Positions 7,810 to 16,664 of a stretch of DNA of 64,000 nucleotides are shown here, piece after piece. The DNA comes from Serratia proteamaculans (lineage in GTDB: Bacteria; Pseudomonadota; Gammaproteobacteria; Enterobacterales; Enterobacteriaceae). The stretch lies in NCBI RefSeq assembly GCF_008830365.1, contig NZ_WBKI01000005.1:239400-303399 (forward strand), in the 5' to 3' direction. Position numbers and translations under genes: made by a program. Position 1 is the stretch's first letter. Each line of letters opens with the position of its first letter. The notes beneath the pieces are model-generated. The model saw only the letters and a list, made by a program, of their open reading frames with translations. It had not been told where the DNA came from and did no database searches.

Positions 7810-7866
7810 CCACCAGCATCCATTAACGCATACGGCTACCACTCCCGATATATTATTTAAATAAAC

Positions 7867-7890
7867 CAAGAGTCCAATTTCGGACTCTTG
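7867..7890. promoter_or_regulatory. Palindrome site 1 (AGTCC-n6-GGACT) upstream of the Spy-like gene
   Basis: The arms CAAGAGTCC / GGACTCTTG enclose AATTTC. The inner 16 bp (7871-7886) match 9352-9367 at 13 positions. It lies about 125 bp before the Spy-like ATG, with a TAAATA hexamer 22 bp past it. It could instead be a weak LysR terminator, but no T run follows. Confidence 0.55.
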
Positions 7891-8010
7891 TCGCAACCTT
7901 ATGAAATTAAATAAAAACATAAAATTTAAATATATTTTGAAACATTCACAACCGCACTGAATTTAAAATAATGCGTAATATTGCCATGAGACAAATATAA
8001 GGAGTACATA

Positions 8011-8391
8011 ATGAAAAAAAGAATAAAAATGCTGATCGCCGGCATGTGTTTATTTTCCGCCGGTTCTGTCTTTGCCGCCGAAGGCTTGCAAAGCGCCAGT
8101 CGTCTGGCCGGTGTATTGGATCTGAGCCAAACACAGCGCCAGGAAATACATGTTATTCGCGATAAGGCACAACTGCAGCTCGACAGCATCAAAACGGATA
8201 AGGTCGACAACGGAGCCATTCTGAAAGTGCTTAACTCCTCTCAGTGGGACGAGCCAACGGTAAAAAAGCGCATTGCCGAAATGGGCATTTATCAACAACA
8301 GGCGGACTATATCCGTTACCGCTACTTGTTTGACGTGATGCAAACCCTGACGCCAGAACAGAAAACCAAACTGCAAAAAATGATCAAGTAA
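8011..8391 (+). CDS. Spy/CpxP-like periplasmic protein
   Basis: A 126-residue exported helical protein with a clear signal peptide ending at FAA (about residue 23). It has two LTxxQ-type motifs, LDLSQTQRQEI near the start of the mature chain and LTPEQKTKLQ at the end, as in Spy and CpxP, which act as ATP-free chaperones or stress sensors in the periplasm. A strong TAAGGAG site precedes the ATG. It is a single-gene unit between a LysR gene and an IprA-like gene. Regulation by envelope stress is inferred from the family; the visible regulatory hint is the palindrome at 7867-7890. Confidence 0.82.
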   Translation: MKKRIKMLIAGMCLFSAGSVFAAEGLQSASRLAGVLDLSQTQRQEIHVIRDKAQLQLDSIKTDKVDNGAILKVLNSSQWDEPTVKKRIAEMGIYQQQADYIRYRYLFDVMQTLTPEQKTKLQKMIK

Positions 8392-8407
8392 CCCCATCCC
8401 CAGGTAT

Positions 8408-8439
8408 ACCCACTGCCAGTCATTCCCCCGGCAGTGGGT
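8408..8439 (+). terminator. Hairpin after the Spy-like gene
   Basis: A 10 bp perfect stem, ACCCACTGCC / GGCAGTGGGT, has a 12 nt loop. It lies 17 bp past the stop codon. There is no T run, so it may stop transcription weakly or only protect the 3' end. Confidence 0.45.
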
Positions 8440-8460
8440 TACGCCCAGGGCAAAGAACGT

Positions 8461-8494
8461 TTAATTCCCCGAATTAAGCAGCCTCCCCTATACT
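8461..8494 (+). promoter_or_regulatory. Promoter and inverted repeat before the IprA-like gene
   Basis: The inverted repeat TTAATTC-CCC-GAATTAA (8461-8477) lies just upstream of a -10 box TATACT (8489-8494), covering the expected -35 position. It looks like an operator, perhaps for autoregulation. Confidence 0.5.
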
Positions 8495-8551
8495 CAGCTG
8501 GTACAACACGCATAGACTACAAGCTAACGCGCTGATTAACGGGGAATCAAG

Positions 8552-9232
8552 GTGACAGACAAGCCGCATGCAGCCGGGAGTGCTCCAGGCAACGACCACT
8601 TCAATGATGCTCTGCAAAAAATCATTCCGCATAAGCCGAGCGACATCATTGCTCGTCTGATGGCGGAGCTGAAACCCGAGGCCGTCGAAGTGACCGCCAG
8701 ACGCTCACGCCAGTTCAGCGGTAAAAACCCTCAGGTATTCCTGCTGTTGAAGGGGGCGGTCAACCTGCATCGTCAGTCGGACGACCTGCTGATGACCACC
8801 ATCTACGCACCGCATATCATCGGCCTGGCGGAGCTGCTGCACCCGGTGGGACAAACCTATCTGCATCTGGAAAAAGACTGTGAGATCCATGTGGTGGCAG
8901 GCAGCAAGGTGCTGCAAAAGCTCGACCAGCACCCCATGTTATGGGCCGACGTTTCGCACATTTTGGCTTATCAACTGCATTTCGCCAGCCTGCGAGACCT
9001 GCACTTGCTGAATAACCATGCTTATGACGCCATCCGCGGCAAGCTATTGGAATTGATCAATGCACCAGAAAGCACACGGCTCGACTATTCGGCATTGAGG
9101 TATATTCAGGAACGCACCACACTGGCGCGCAGCACCATATTAAAATGTTTGAGTGACTTGAAGACTGGCGGTTATATTGCCATGGAGAAAGGCCACCTTA
9201 CTCAGGTGTTTAATTTGCCTCAGCGTTATTAA
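8552..9232 (+). CDS. IprA/YaiV-like winged-helix regulator
   Basis: A 226-residue protein built like a Crp-family regulator. The N-terminal cupin-like domain (about 45-130) includes VFLLLKGAVNLHRQ and APHIIGLAELL. The C-terminal winged helix (about 160-220) includes RYIQERTTLARSTILKCLSDLKTGGYI. The arrangement resembles E. coli IprA (YaiV), linked to peroxide and osmotic stress, and related Serratia paralogues. The start is GTG 8552, after GGGGAAT and AAGG. It lies directly before the RND pump operon and may regulate it; this is inference from position. Confidence 0.75.
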   Translation: MTDKPHAAGSAPGNDHFNDALQKIIPHKPSDIIARLMAELKPEAVEVTARRSRQFSGKNPQVFLLLKGAVNLHRQSDDLLMTTIYAPHIIGLAELLHPVGQTYLHLEKDCEIHVVAGSKVLQKLDQHPMLWADVSHILAYQLHFASLRDLHLLNNHAYDAIRGKLLELINAPESTRLDYSALRYIQERTTLARSTILKCLSDLKTGGYIAMEKGHLTQVFNLPQRY

Positions 9233-9258
9233 AAAAAGCCGCTGGGGATGCCAGCGGC
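9231..9258 (-). terminator. Strong minus-strand terminator with no gene before it
   Basis: Read on the minus strand, the stem GCCGCTGG / CCAGCGGC is followed by seven U's. On the plus strand the hairpin has no T run. No minus-strand protein gene lies upstream of it, so it may end a small RNA from the 9260-9340 region. Confidence 0.7.
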
Positions 9259-9335
9259 AACGGACACTACTGATATTTTCTTTCTAGCTTTCTTATTGCT
9301 TACACACAGTGGCAATAATAGAGTAATAAAATCCT
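9231..9335 (-). ncRNA. Candidate small RNA divergent from the RND pump
   Basis: Inference: a transcript of about 90-105 nt ending in the terminator at 9231-9258. Possible -10 boxes on the minus strand are TAGGAT (about 9331-9336) and TATTAT (about 9316-9321), neither with a good -35. The palindrome 9352-9367 would lie over the -35 area of the first one. No homologous RNA is recognised. Confidence 0.3.
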
Positions 9336-9351
9336 ATGCCCATCATTATCC

Positions 9352-9394
9352 GGTCCGAATTCGGACTCTTTCCGCCGTAATTATTCCGTAAAAT
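9352..9394 (+). promoter_or_regulatory. Palindrome site 2 and promoter of the RND pump operon
   Basis: GGTCCGAATTCGGACT (9352-9367) holds a perfect 14 bp palindrome GTCCGAATTCGGAC. A -10-like TAAAAT lies 22 bp beyond it (9389-9394), so the palindrome would sit next to or over the -35 position, where activators or repressors usually bind. Confidence 0.6.
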
Positions 9395-9471
9395 ACACCG
9401 CAATCAATCTCTTTCTGTATTTAATCAGCCGCCAGAGCGCGTTGCTATACCTTCTGGCCAACGGGATAACC

Positions 9472-10644
9472 ATGAACAAATACGCATTATGCTTAACCGG
9501 CAGTCTGCTGCTGTGCGGCGGTCTGTTGCTTACCGGCTGCAAGGATCAAAATCCCAAATCTGCACAGCTTCCGCCGCATCCGGTCGGTGTAGTCACCTTG
9601 CGCTCTCAGCCACTGGCAATAAAAACAGAACTGCCGGGTCGCACCAACGCTTACCGCACGGCGGAAGTCCGGCCTCAGGTCAGCGGTATTGTCCTCAAGC
9701 GCCAGTTTGTCGAAGGCAGTGACGTGCAGGCTGGCCAATCGCTGTATCAGATCGACCCGGCCAGCTATCAGGCCGCCTGCGACAGCGCGCTGGGCGATCT
9801 GAAAAAGGCCCAGGCCAGCAGCGAAATAGCGCATCTGACCGTAAAGCGTGAGCAACCGCTGCGGGCCAAAAACTACGTAAGCCCGCAGGAATTCGACACC
9901 AGCGTGGCTCAAGCCAGGCAGGCCGATGCCGACGTCATTGCCGCCCGCGCAGCACTGGAAAGCGCACGCATCAACCTGCAGTACACCAAGGTTATTGCAC
10001 CAATCTCCGGGCGCATCGGCAAATCCAGCGTCACCGAAGGTGCGCTGGTGACCTCCAGCCAGAGCAGCGCGCTGGCGACGGTACAACAATTGGATCCGAT
10101 GTATGTCGACGTCACCCAGTCCAGCGACGATTTCCTCAAGCTTAAACAGGCTATCGCCTCCGGTACCATTACCCACAACGGCGGCAAAGTGCCGGTCAGC
10201 CTGATCCTGAATAACGGCCAGCGCTATCAGCCTACCGGCACCCTGGAATTCTCCGACGTCACCGTTGACCAAAGCACCGGTTCCATTACCCTGCGCGCCA
10301 TCATCCCTAATCCGCAGCATAGCCTGCTGCCCGGCATGTATGTCCGCGCCGAGATTGACCAGGGGCAGCAGAAAAACGCGCTATTGGTGCCGCAGCAAGG
10401 TATCACTCGCAACCCGCGCGGCGAAGCCACAGCGCTGATTGTCGACGCCCACAACCAGGCGCAGTTGCGCCAGGTGAACGCCAGCCAGGCGATCGGCGAC
10501 AAATGGTTGGTGACGTCGGGGTTGCAGGCCGGCGACAGAGTGATCGTCAGCGGCCTGATGCGCCTGAAGCCGGGCATGAAGGTGCGGGCAACGGAAGAGA
10601 CGCCGGACACCGCCCAGGCCTTGTCTGACGTGTATCACGGTTAA
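9472..10644 (+). CDS. RND efflux periplasmic adaptor (AcrA family)
   Basis: A 390-residue lipoprotein adaptor linking an RND pump to an outer membrane channel. The lipobox is LLTGC (about residue 23), followed by the lipoyl half-motif [26 protein letters not shown], a coiled-coil hairpin (about 90-165), the second half [27 protein letters not shown], a beta-barrel and the membrane-proximal end. ATG 9472 follows a GGGAT site; earlier in-frame starts would bury the signal peptide. It lies 13 bp before the pump gene. AcrA/SdeA-type adaptors in Serratia look like this, but the exact member cannot be named safely. Confidence 0.93.
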   Translation: MNKYALCLTGSLLLCGGLLLTGCKDQNPKSAQLPPHPVGVVTLRSQPLAIKTELPGRTNAYRTAEVRPQVSGIVLKRQFVEGSDVQAGQSLYQIDPASYQAACDSALGDLKKAQASSEIAHLTVKREQPLRAKNYVSPQEFDTSVAQARQADADVIAARAALESARINLQYTKVIAPISGRIGKSSVTEGALVTSSQSSALATVQQLDPMYVDVTQSSDDFLKLKQAIASGTITHNGGKVPVSLILNNGQRYQPTGTLEFSDVTVDQSTGSITLRAIIPNPQHSLLPGMYVRAEIDQGQQKNALLVPQQGITRNPRGEATALIVDAHNQAQLRQVNASQAIGDKWLVTSGLQAGDRVIVSGLMRLKPGMKVRATEETPDTAQALSDVYHG

Positions 10645-10657
10645 GGGGCGCCAAGGC

Positions 10658-13600
10658 ATGTCTAATTTCTTTATCAACCGCCCGATATTTGCCTGGGTCA
10701 TCGCTATCATCGTCATGATGGCCGGTGCCCTGTCCATCATGAAGCTGCCGATCGCCCAGTATCCCACCATCGCGCCACCGGCGGTCAGTATCACTGCCAG
10801 CTACCCGGGGGCCGACGCCAAGACGGTGCAGGATACGGTCACCCAGGTGATTGAGCAGAATATGAATGGCCTGGACGGCCTGATGTACATGTCGTCCAAC
10901 AGTGACGCCGCCGGTAACGCCACGGTCACCCTGACCTTTGCCACCGGCACCGATCCGGACATTGCTCAGGTACAGGTGCAAAACAAGCTGCAACTGGCGA
11001 TGCCGCTGCTGCCGCAGACCGTGCAGGATCAGGGGATTAACGTGCAGAAGGCCTCCAGCAGTTTCCTGATGGTGGCCGCCTTCACTTCCGACAGCAGTGC
11101 CATGACGCAGGCCGATCTGGCGGACTATGCGGTCGCCAATATCAAAGACCCGATCAGCCGTACCAGCGGCGTCGGTCAGGTACAGTTGTTCGGCGCGCAA
11201 TACGCCATGCGCATCTGGCTGGATCCCAACAAGCTGGATAATTACCAACTGACCAGCGAAGACGTGGTCCGTGCCATCAAGGCGCAGAACAACCAGATTG
11301 CCGGTGGCCAGCTCGGCGCCCTGCCGGCGGTACCGGGGCAGCAGCTCAACGCATCGATCATTGCCCAAACCCGCCTCAGTTCGCCGCAGCAGTTCGGCAA
11401 TATCCTGCTGCGCGTCAATCAGGATGGTTCTCAAGTGCATCTGCGTGACGTTGCACGCATTGCGCTGGGCAGCGAAAACTACACCACCAGCGCCGAATAC
11501 AACGGCAAACCGGCCGCCGGGCTGGGGATTAAATTAGCCACCGGCGCCAACGCGCTGGATACCGCCAACGCGGTGAAGGCTGAAATTGGTCGTCTGGAAC
11601 CTTATTTCCCGGCCGGGATGCACGTGGTATATCCGTATGACACCACGCCGTTCGTTAAAATCTCGATCGGTGAAGTGGTGAAAACGCTGATCGAAGCCAT
11701 CATCCTGGTGTTCCTGGTGATGTATCTGTTCCTGCAAAATCTCCGTGCCACGCTGATCCCGACCATTGCGGTGCCGGTGGTGTTGCTGGGGACCTTCGCC
11801 ATTCTGGCGGCCTTTGGCTTCTCGATAAACACCCTGACGATGTTCGGCATGGTGCTGGCCATTGGCTTGTTGGTGGATGATGCCATCGTGGTGGTAGAGA
11901 ACGTCGAGCGTGTAATGTCCGAAGAGGGACTGCCGCCGAAGGAAGCCACCAAGAAATCGATGGAACAGATCCAGGGCGCACTGGTGGGCATCGCTATGGT
12001 GCTGTCGGCGGTATTTATTCCCATGGCGTTCTTCGGTGGCTCAACCGGCGCCATCTATCGCCAGTTTTCAGTCACCATCGTTTCCGCCATGGTGCTGTCG
12101 GTACTGGTGGCGATGATCCTGACTCCGGCACTGTGCGTCACGCTGTTGAAACCCGGCGTGCACGTGCCTAAAACCGGCTTCTTCGCCTGGTTTAACCGCC
12201 TGTTCGAACGCAGCACCCAACATTATCAGGGCAGCATCGGCAATATCCTCAACCATACCGGTCGTATGCTACTGATCTACCTGCTGATTGTGATTGGTAT
12301 GGCGCTGTTGTTCATCCGCTTGCCCACCGCCTTCCTGCCCGACGAGGATCAGGGGGTATTCATGAACATGATCCAACTGCCGGCCGGCGCCACCCAGCAA
12401 CGCACCGAGGACGTATTGGGGCAGGTAACCCACTACTACCTGAACAAGGAGAAGGCTAACGTCAATTCGGTCTTCACCGTTGCCGGGTTCGGCTTTAACG
12501 GCAACGGCCAAAATAACGGGTTGGCGTTTGTCAGCCTGAAGGACTGGAGCCAACGTCCGGGGGAGAAAAACAAGGTTGAGGCGATCATCAAGCGCGCCAA
12601 TATGGACTTTGCCCACACGATCAAACAAGGCATCGCCTTTGCCTTTAACCTGCCAGCGATTACCGATCTCGGCACCGCTACCGGCTTTGACTTTGAGCTG
12701 ATCGACAACGGCGGCCTCGGCCATGCCGCGTTAACCAAGGCACGTAACCAGTTGCTGTTTATGGCCGCCAAATACCCTAACGTGGCAACCAAAATTCGTC
12801 CGAATGGCCTGGAGGACACGCCGCAGTTCAAGGTCGATGTCGATCAGGCCAAGGCCGAGGCGCTGGGGGTTTCGGTTGACGACATCAACCAGACGCTGTC
12901 CACCGCCTGGGGCGGCACCTACGTTAATGACTTTATCGATCGCGGTCGGGTGAAAAAGGTCTATGTGCAGGCCGATGCGCCGTACCGCATGCTGCCGGAC
13001 GATCTCAACCAATGGTACGTGAAGGGTAACCGCGGCCAGATGGTACCGTTCTCCGCCTTTGCCAGCGCGCACTGGGAATACGGCTCACCACGCCTGGAGC
13101 GTTACAACGGTCTGCCTTCGATGGAAATTCTGGGTGAACCAGCCCCAGGGCGCAGTTCAGGCCAGGCGATGATGCTGATGGAAAAACTGGCGGCCAAACT
13201 GCCGAAGGGCATCGGCTATGACTGGACCGGCATGTCTTATCAGGAACGACTTTCCGGCAACCAGGCTCCCGCGCTGTACGCCATCTCGCTGGTGGTGGTG
13301 TTCCTGTGCCTGGCGGCGCTGTATGAAAGCTGGTCCATCCCGTTTGCCGTGATGCTGGTGGTGCCACTCGGCGTGGTCGGTGCGCTGTTGGGGGCCACCT
13401 TACGCGGCCTCAATAACGACGTTTACTTCCAGGTCGGCCTGCTGACCACCATTGGCCTGTCAGCCAAAAACGCCATTCTTATCGTCGAATTCGCCAAGGA
13501 TCTGATGGAGAAAGAGGGCAAACCGCTGATTGCCGCCACCCTTGAAGCCACCCGCATGCGTCTGCGTCCGATTCTGATGACCTCGCTGGCCTTTATCCTT

Positions 13601-13759
13601 GGCGTGCTGCCGCTGGTTCTCAGCAGCGGTGCCGGTTCCGGCGCGCAGAACGCAGTCGGCACCGGCGTCATGTTCGGCATGATCAGCGCCACCCTGCTGG
13701 CGATATTCCTGGTCCCGGTATTCTTCGTTGTCGTCCAACGTCGCTTCGGCCGTAAATAA
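10658..13759 (+). CDS. RND multidrug efflux permease (AcrB/HAE1 family)
   Basis: A 1033-residue proton-driven tripartite pump component, the normal HAE1 length. It starts [27 protein letters not shown] as in AcrB. The proton-relay aspartates are in transmembrane helix 4 ([18 protein letters not shown]), and the second half has [25 protein letters not shown]. Porter-domain blocks such as [11 protein letters not shown] and [13 protein letters not shown] are present. It forms an operon with the adaptor; no outer membrane channel gene follows, so TolC is the likely partner. Substrate range is unknown. Confidence 0.95.
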   Translation: MSNFFINRPIFAWVIAIIVMMAGALSIMKLPIAQYPTIAPPAVSITASYPGADAKTVQDTVTQVIEQNMNGLDGLMYMSSNSDAAGNATVTLTFATGTDPDIAQVQVQNKLQLAMPLLPQTVQDQGINVQKASSSFLMVAAFTSDSSAMTQADLADYAVANIKDPISRTSGVGQVQLFGAQYAMRIWLDPNKLDNYQLTSEDVVRAIKAQNNQIAGGQLGALPAVPGQQLNASIIAQTRLSSPQQFGNILLRVNQDGSQVHLRDVARIALGSENYTTSAEYNGKPAAGLGIKLATGANALDTANAVKAEIGRLEPYFPAGMHVVYPYDTTPFVKISIGEVVKTLIEAIILVFLVMYLFLQNLRATLIPTIAVPVVLLGTFAILAAFGFSINTLTMFGMVLAIGLLVDDAIVVVENVERVMSEEGLPPKEATKKSMEQIQGALVGIAMVLSAVFIPMAFFGGSTGAIYRQFSVTIVSAMVLSVLVAMILTPALCVTLLKPGVHVPKTGFFAWFNRLFERSTQHYQGSIGNILNHTGRMLLIYLLIVIGMALLFIRLPTAFLPDEDQGVFMNMIQLPAGATQQRTEDVLGQVTHYYLNKEKANVNSVFTVAGFGFNGNGQNNGLAFVSLKDWSQRPGEKNKVEAIIKRANMDFAHTIKQGIAFAFNLPAITDLGTATGFDFELIDNGGLGHAALTKARNQLLFMAAKYPNVATKIRPNGLEDTPQFKVDVDQAKAEALGVSVDDINQTLSTAWGGTYVNDFIDRGRVKKVYVQADAPYRMLPDDLNQWYVKGNRGQMVPFSAFASAHWEYGSPRLERYNGLPSMEILGEPAPGRSSGQAMMLMEKLAAKLPKGIGYDWTGMSYQERLSGNQAPALYAISLVVVFLCLAALYESWSIPFAVMLVVPLGVVGALLGATLRGLNNDVYFQVGLLTTIGLSAKNAILIVEFAKDLMEKEGKPLIAATLEATRMRLRPILMTSLAFILGVLPLVLSSGAGSGAQNAVGTGVMFGMISATLLAIFLVPVFFVVVQRRFGRK

Positions 13760-13773
13760 CCCGATTAACCCTG

Positions 13774-13800
13774 GCGGGCCGCTTTGGCCCGCACTTTTTT
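13774..13800 (+). terminator. Terminator after the RND pump
   Basis: A perfect 7 bp GC stem, GCGGGCC / GGCCCGC around GCTTT, is followed by ACTTTTTT. It lies between the pump gene and the MipA/OmpV gene, so these may be only partly co-transcribed. Confidence 0.8.
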
Positions 13801-13813
13801 AAAAGGCCTCATG

Positions 13814-14563
13814 ATGATTAAAAAACAGAAATTAACCTGGATCCTGCTGAGCGCGGGTTGCTTAAGCCACCCCGCCTGGGCGCAAAGCCCGTGGACATTG
13901 GGTGCGTCGGTGTTGGTCAGCCCCAGCCCTTATCAGGGGGAACAGGACCGGGTAATGCCACTGCCGGTGATCGGTTATGACAGTGACCGTTTCTTCGTGC
14001 AGGGGCTCAGCGCCGGAGCCTATCTGTGGAAGGACCAGCAGAATCAACTCAGCCTGAACGCCTACTATTCTCCGTTGCATTTCAAGGCCTCCGACAGCGA
14101 CAACGACGCCATGAAACAGTTGAACAACCGTCACGCCACCATGATGGGCGGTATCGGCTATCGCCACCAGGCCAGTTGGGGCACCCTCCGTACCGAGCTG
14201 GCGACCGATATGCTGAACAACAGCAACGGCTTTACCGGCGACGTCGCCTATCTGTACCCGATCGAACGCGGTGATTGGCAACTTCGGCCCGGCGTTGGCG
14301 TCACCTACAGCAACGGCAAAACCAATGATTACTACTATGGCGTTTCTTCCGATGAGTCGGCGCGCAGCGGACTCTCTGCTTATAAGGCCGGTTCGTCCTG
14401 GTCGCCCTATCTGGAACTGTCAGCCAGCTACCAGGTGACCCCGCAATGGACGACCTTTATCACCGGGCGTTATACCCACCTGGCGAACAGCATCACCGAC
14501 AGCCCGATGGTGGATAAAAGCGGCAGCGGCATGCTATGGACCGGCGCGACCTACCGCTTCTGA
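13814..14563 (+). CDS. MipA/OmpV family outer membrane protein
   Basis: A 249-residue outer membrane beta-barrel. It has a signal peptide ending at WAQ (about residue 20), the mature start SPWTLGASVLVSPSPYQG, MPLPVIGYDSDRFFVQGLSAGAYL, and a last strand ending in the aromatic residue F (GATYRF), needed for barrel assembly. ATG 13814 lies 7 bp after AAAAGG; ATG 13811 is an alternative. MipA links murein enzymes in E. coli, and OmpV-like members act as porins. It lies behind the RND pump and its terminator, so reduced co-expression is possible. Confidence 0.88.
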   Translation: MIKKQKLTWILLSAGCLSHPAWAQSPWTLGASVLVSPSPYQGEQDRVMPLPVIGYDSDRFFVQGLSAGAYLWKDQQNQLSLNAYYSPLHFKASDSDNDAMKQLNNRHATMMGGIGYRHQASWGTLRTELATDMLNNSNGFTGDVAYLYPIERGDWQLRPGVGVTYSNGKTNDYYYGVSSDESARSGLSAYKAGSSWSPYLELSASYQVTPQWTTFITGRYTHLANSITDSPMVDKSGSGMLWTGATYRF

Positions 14564-14569
14564 CCCGGC

Positions 14570-14585
14570 GGTCCGATTCCGGACC
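14570..14585. promoter_or_regulatory. Palindrome site 3 upstream of the DUF3300 gene
   Basis: GGTCCGATTCCGGACC, with arms GGTCCG / CGGACC, matches site 2 (9352-9367) at 13 of 16 positions. It lies 145 bp before the DUF3300 ATG and 7 bp past the MipA stop. Confidence 0.5.
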
Positions 14586-14730
14586 CGGTTTAAATATCGC
14601 CCAATGAGTGAACATGGGATTCTGGGGCATCCGAGAAACTGAGCGGGGAATGGCGTTAAACGCCGCAGCCAGGTCGGCGCTTCCCCCTGAATGGCTCAAG
14701 AGATCCTCGGCTCAACAAGAGGAGCATCGC

Positions 14731-16011
14731 ATGTTCAACATGAAAAAATTACCCTGGGTTCTGATGGCACTGCTGGCGCTGAGTGGTTGCGACCAAGCGC
14801 AAGACCGCCCTGCACCGCCGTCTTCGTCATCTGCCACCGCGCCGGTACCACTGGTGCAAAATAGCGGCCTACCACAGAGTGCCGCAAGCACTCAGCAGTT
14901 GTACTCACTGCTCGGTCCGATCGCCCTGTTCCCGGATAATTTGCTGGCACAGGTCCTGGCAGCCAGCACCACGCCCGATCAGGTTACCGCCGCCAATGCC
15001 TGGCTGCTGCAAAACAAAAGCCTGACCGGCAGCGCACTGACGCAGGCAGTTAATGCGCAGCCCTGGGCGCCGGCGGTAAAAGCCATGGTGACCTTCCCCG
15101 GCGTGCTGCAGCAAATGGCACAGAATCCGGGTTGGACTCAGGCACTGGGCAGTGCTTATAGCCAGGATCCGAGCGACGTGATGAACGCCGTTCAGCTACT
15201 GCGCCAACGCGCCAGCAACAGTGGTGCGTTGAAAAGCAACGCACAACAGCAAGTTATCGTTACCGCTAATAACGCGGCAGGCACGCCCGCGACTGCGGCC
15301 AATAAAACCCTGGCTGCACCGACCCAAACCATCGTCATCAAACCGGCTCAGCCAAGCGTGGTATATGTGCCCAGCTACGGCACCGCCGTTTATGGCAATC
15401 CGCCAGTGGCCTACTATCCGGGCTATGCGCCACCACCGGCTTACAGCACCAGTGACATGGTGGCTACCGGGTTGATCAGCTTTACCGCCGGGGTCATGGT
15501 CGGGTCGATGTTCGATAATAACTGGGGTGTGCACTGGGGCGGCAGCCCGGTAGTGGTGTATAACAACCGGACCTTTATCAGCAATAACGGTTGGCATCAC
15601 AACGGATATGGACCACGCGCGCCCTTCAGCGAACCGCACTTCTTACCGGCGCGCAGCAACTTTACCCCACGGCATGTCACGCCCCTGGATCATCAGGATC
15701 TCCGTTCACCGACCTTCGATCCGCATCGCAATGCCGAGCGTTACGCAGGCCCAGTGCGTACCACGACACGCCAGCCGGAACGTCATCTCGAACATGCCCT
15801 GCCCCAGCGCAGCAGCGGATTGCAATCCGAACGTCATCTGGCCCCCGGACCGGTGCGCTTGTCCTCCGTGCATCAACCCCAGTTCCAACGTGAGCGTGAT
15901 GTGCGTCCCTTCAGCGATGGCGCATCCCACCCGGCATTTTCCACCGCGCTAAACCACTCGTGGGGGGATGGACATCTCTTCGGCGGGAATAATCATCGCC
16001 GCCGGCTGTAA
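14731..16011 (+). CDS. DUF3300 domain lipoprotein
   Basis: A 426-residue predicted lipoprotein with lipobox ALSGC near residue 20. The DUF3300 core (about 55-270) contains LLGPIALFPDNLLAQVLAAST, QPWAPAVKAMVTFPGVLQQM and the PSYGTAVYGNPPVAYYPGY stretch. The C-terminal third is rich in histidine, arginine and proline with repeated PERHLEH / SERHLAP units, probably disordered. ATG 14731 follows AAGAGGA; the longer in-frame start at 14608 would displace the signal. Function is unknown; site 3 upstream may place it under the same control as the pump. Confidence 0.85.
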   Translation: MFNMKKLPWVLMALLALSGCDQAQDRPAPPSSSSATAPVPLVQNSGLPQSAASTQQLYSLLGPIALFPDNLLAQVLAASTTPDQVTAANAWLLQNKSLTGSALTQAVNAQPWAPAVKAMVTFPGVLQQMAQNPGWTQALGSAYSQDPSDVMNAVQLLRQRASNSGALKSNAQQQVIVTANNAAGTPATAANKTLAAPTQTIVIKPAQPSVVYVPSYGTAVYGNPPVAYYPGYAPPPAYSTSDMVATGLISFTAGVMVGSMFDNNWGVHWGGSPVVVYNNRTFISNNGWHHNGYGPRAPFSEPHFLPARSNFTPRHVTPLDHQDLRSPTFDPHRNAERYAGPVRTTTRQPERHLEHALPQRSSGLQSERHLAPGPVRLSSVHQPQFQRERDVRPFSDGASHPAFSTALNHSWGDGHLFGGNNHRRRL

Positions 16012-16050
16012 TCGCACTCAGACAACAGTCCACAGCAGATGTCGGGCTTT

Positions 16051-16503
16051 TCACAATGTCCGCGTATACACTCGCGAAGCCTCACCCCAGGGGTGATAGC
16101 CCAGCCCATTGAAGGCAAACCCCTGTTTCTCGTAGTAGCCTTCCAGATCGGTGCACAAATGCAACTGCGGGAAGCCGAACTTGCGCGTCTCCTCCGCCAC
16201 ATGATTAATCAGTTGTGAGCCATAACCGCGCCCGCGGTGCTGCGGCTCCACATACAGCGCACACAGCCAGGGATAAAGTTCACCACGGCTAATAAAGTCA
16301 TTGGTGATCAGCCCAGCACAGCCCAGAATTTGTTCGTTATCCATTAACAAATACCACTGCGGCAACGGATTGACCGCGCCAATGCATCGGGTGATGGCAT
16401 CCTCATACATCATCAGGGTCTCTTCCGTGGCCCAATGTTGTTGGAAGTAGCGAATCGCCTGAGATTTAAACTCGGGTAACTGACGCACCGAAATCATCTT
16501 CAT
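16051..16503 (-). CDS. GNAT family N-acetyltransferase
   Basis: A 150-residue GCN5-type acetyltransferase that uses acetyl-CoA. The CoA-binding loop is ALYVEPQHRGRGYGSQLI (about residues 83-100), followed by the C-terminal motif LHLCTDLEGYYEKQGFAF. The substrate cannot be told. It is a single-gene unit, divergent from the methyltransferase at 16665, with a terminal stop about 40 bp from the end of the DUF3300 gene, so the two are convergent. Confidence 0.85.
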   Translation of the reverse strand: MKMISVRQLPEFKSQAIRYFQQHWATEETLMMYEDAITRCIGAVNPLPQWYLLMDNEQILGCAGLITNDFISRGELYPWLCALYVEPQHRGRGYGSQLINHVAEETRKFGFPQLHLCTDLEGYYEKQGFAFNGLGYHPWGEASRVYTRTL

Positions 16504-16664
16504 ATCCGTTCCTGAGGTTAGTTTTCATGCTTTTTCCGGTCGACGATTATGCGACAGCCGACACGGGTTATCACTACCTTTATTATAGGAATCAGTTGGA
16601 TGTGCGGATAATATGGTAGCACTGCCCGAATATCCGGCAGCGGTTTACCCCAACAGGAGTCGTT

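Noticed and set aside
7901..7960. 19-codon frame MKLNKNIKFK... upstream of the Spy-like gene
   Set aside because: AT-rich chance frame without a ribosome site; no family match.
9493..10320. Long open frame (275 codons) on the minus strand across the RND adaptor gene
   Set aside because: It runs exactly opposite a confident gene with high third-position GC; the translation has no recognisable domain.
10547..11440. 297-codon minus-strand frame at the adaptor/pump junction
   Set aside because: Overlaps two confident genes and has low-complexity composition.
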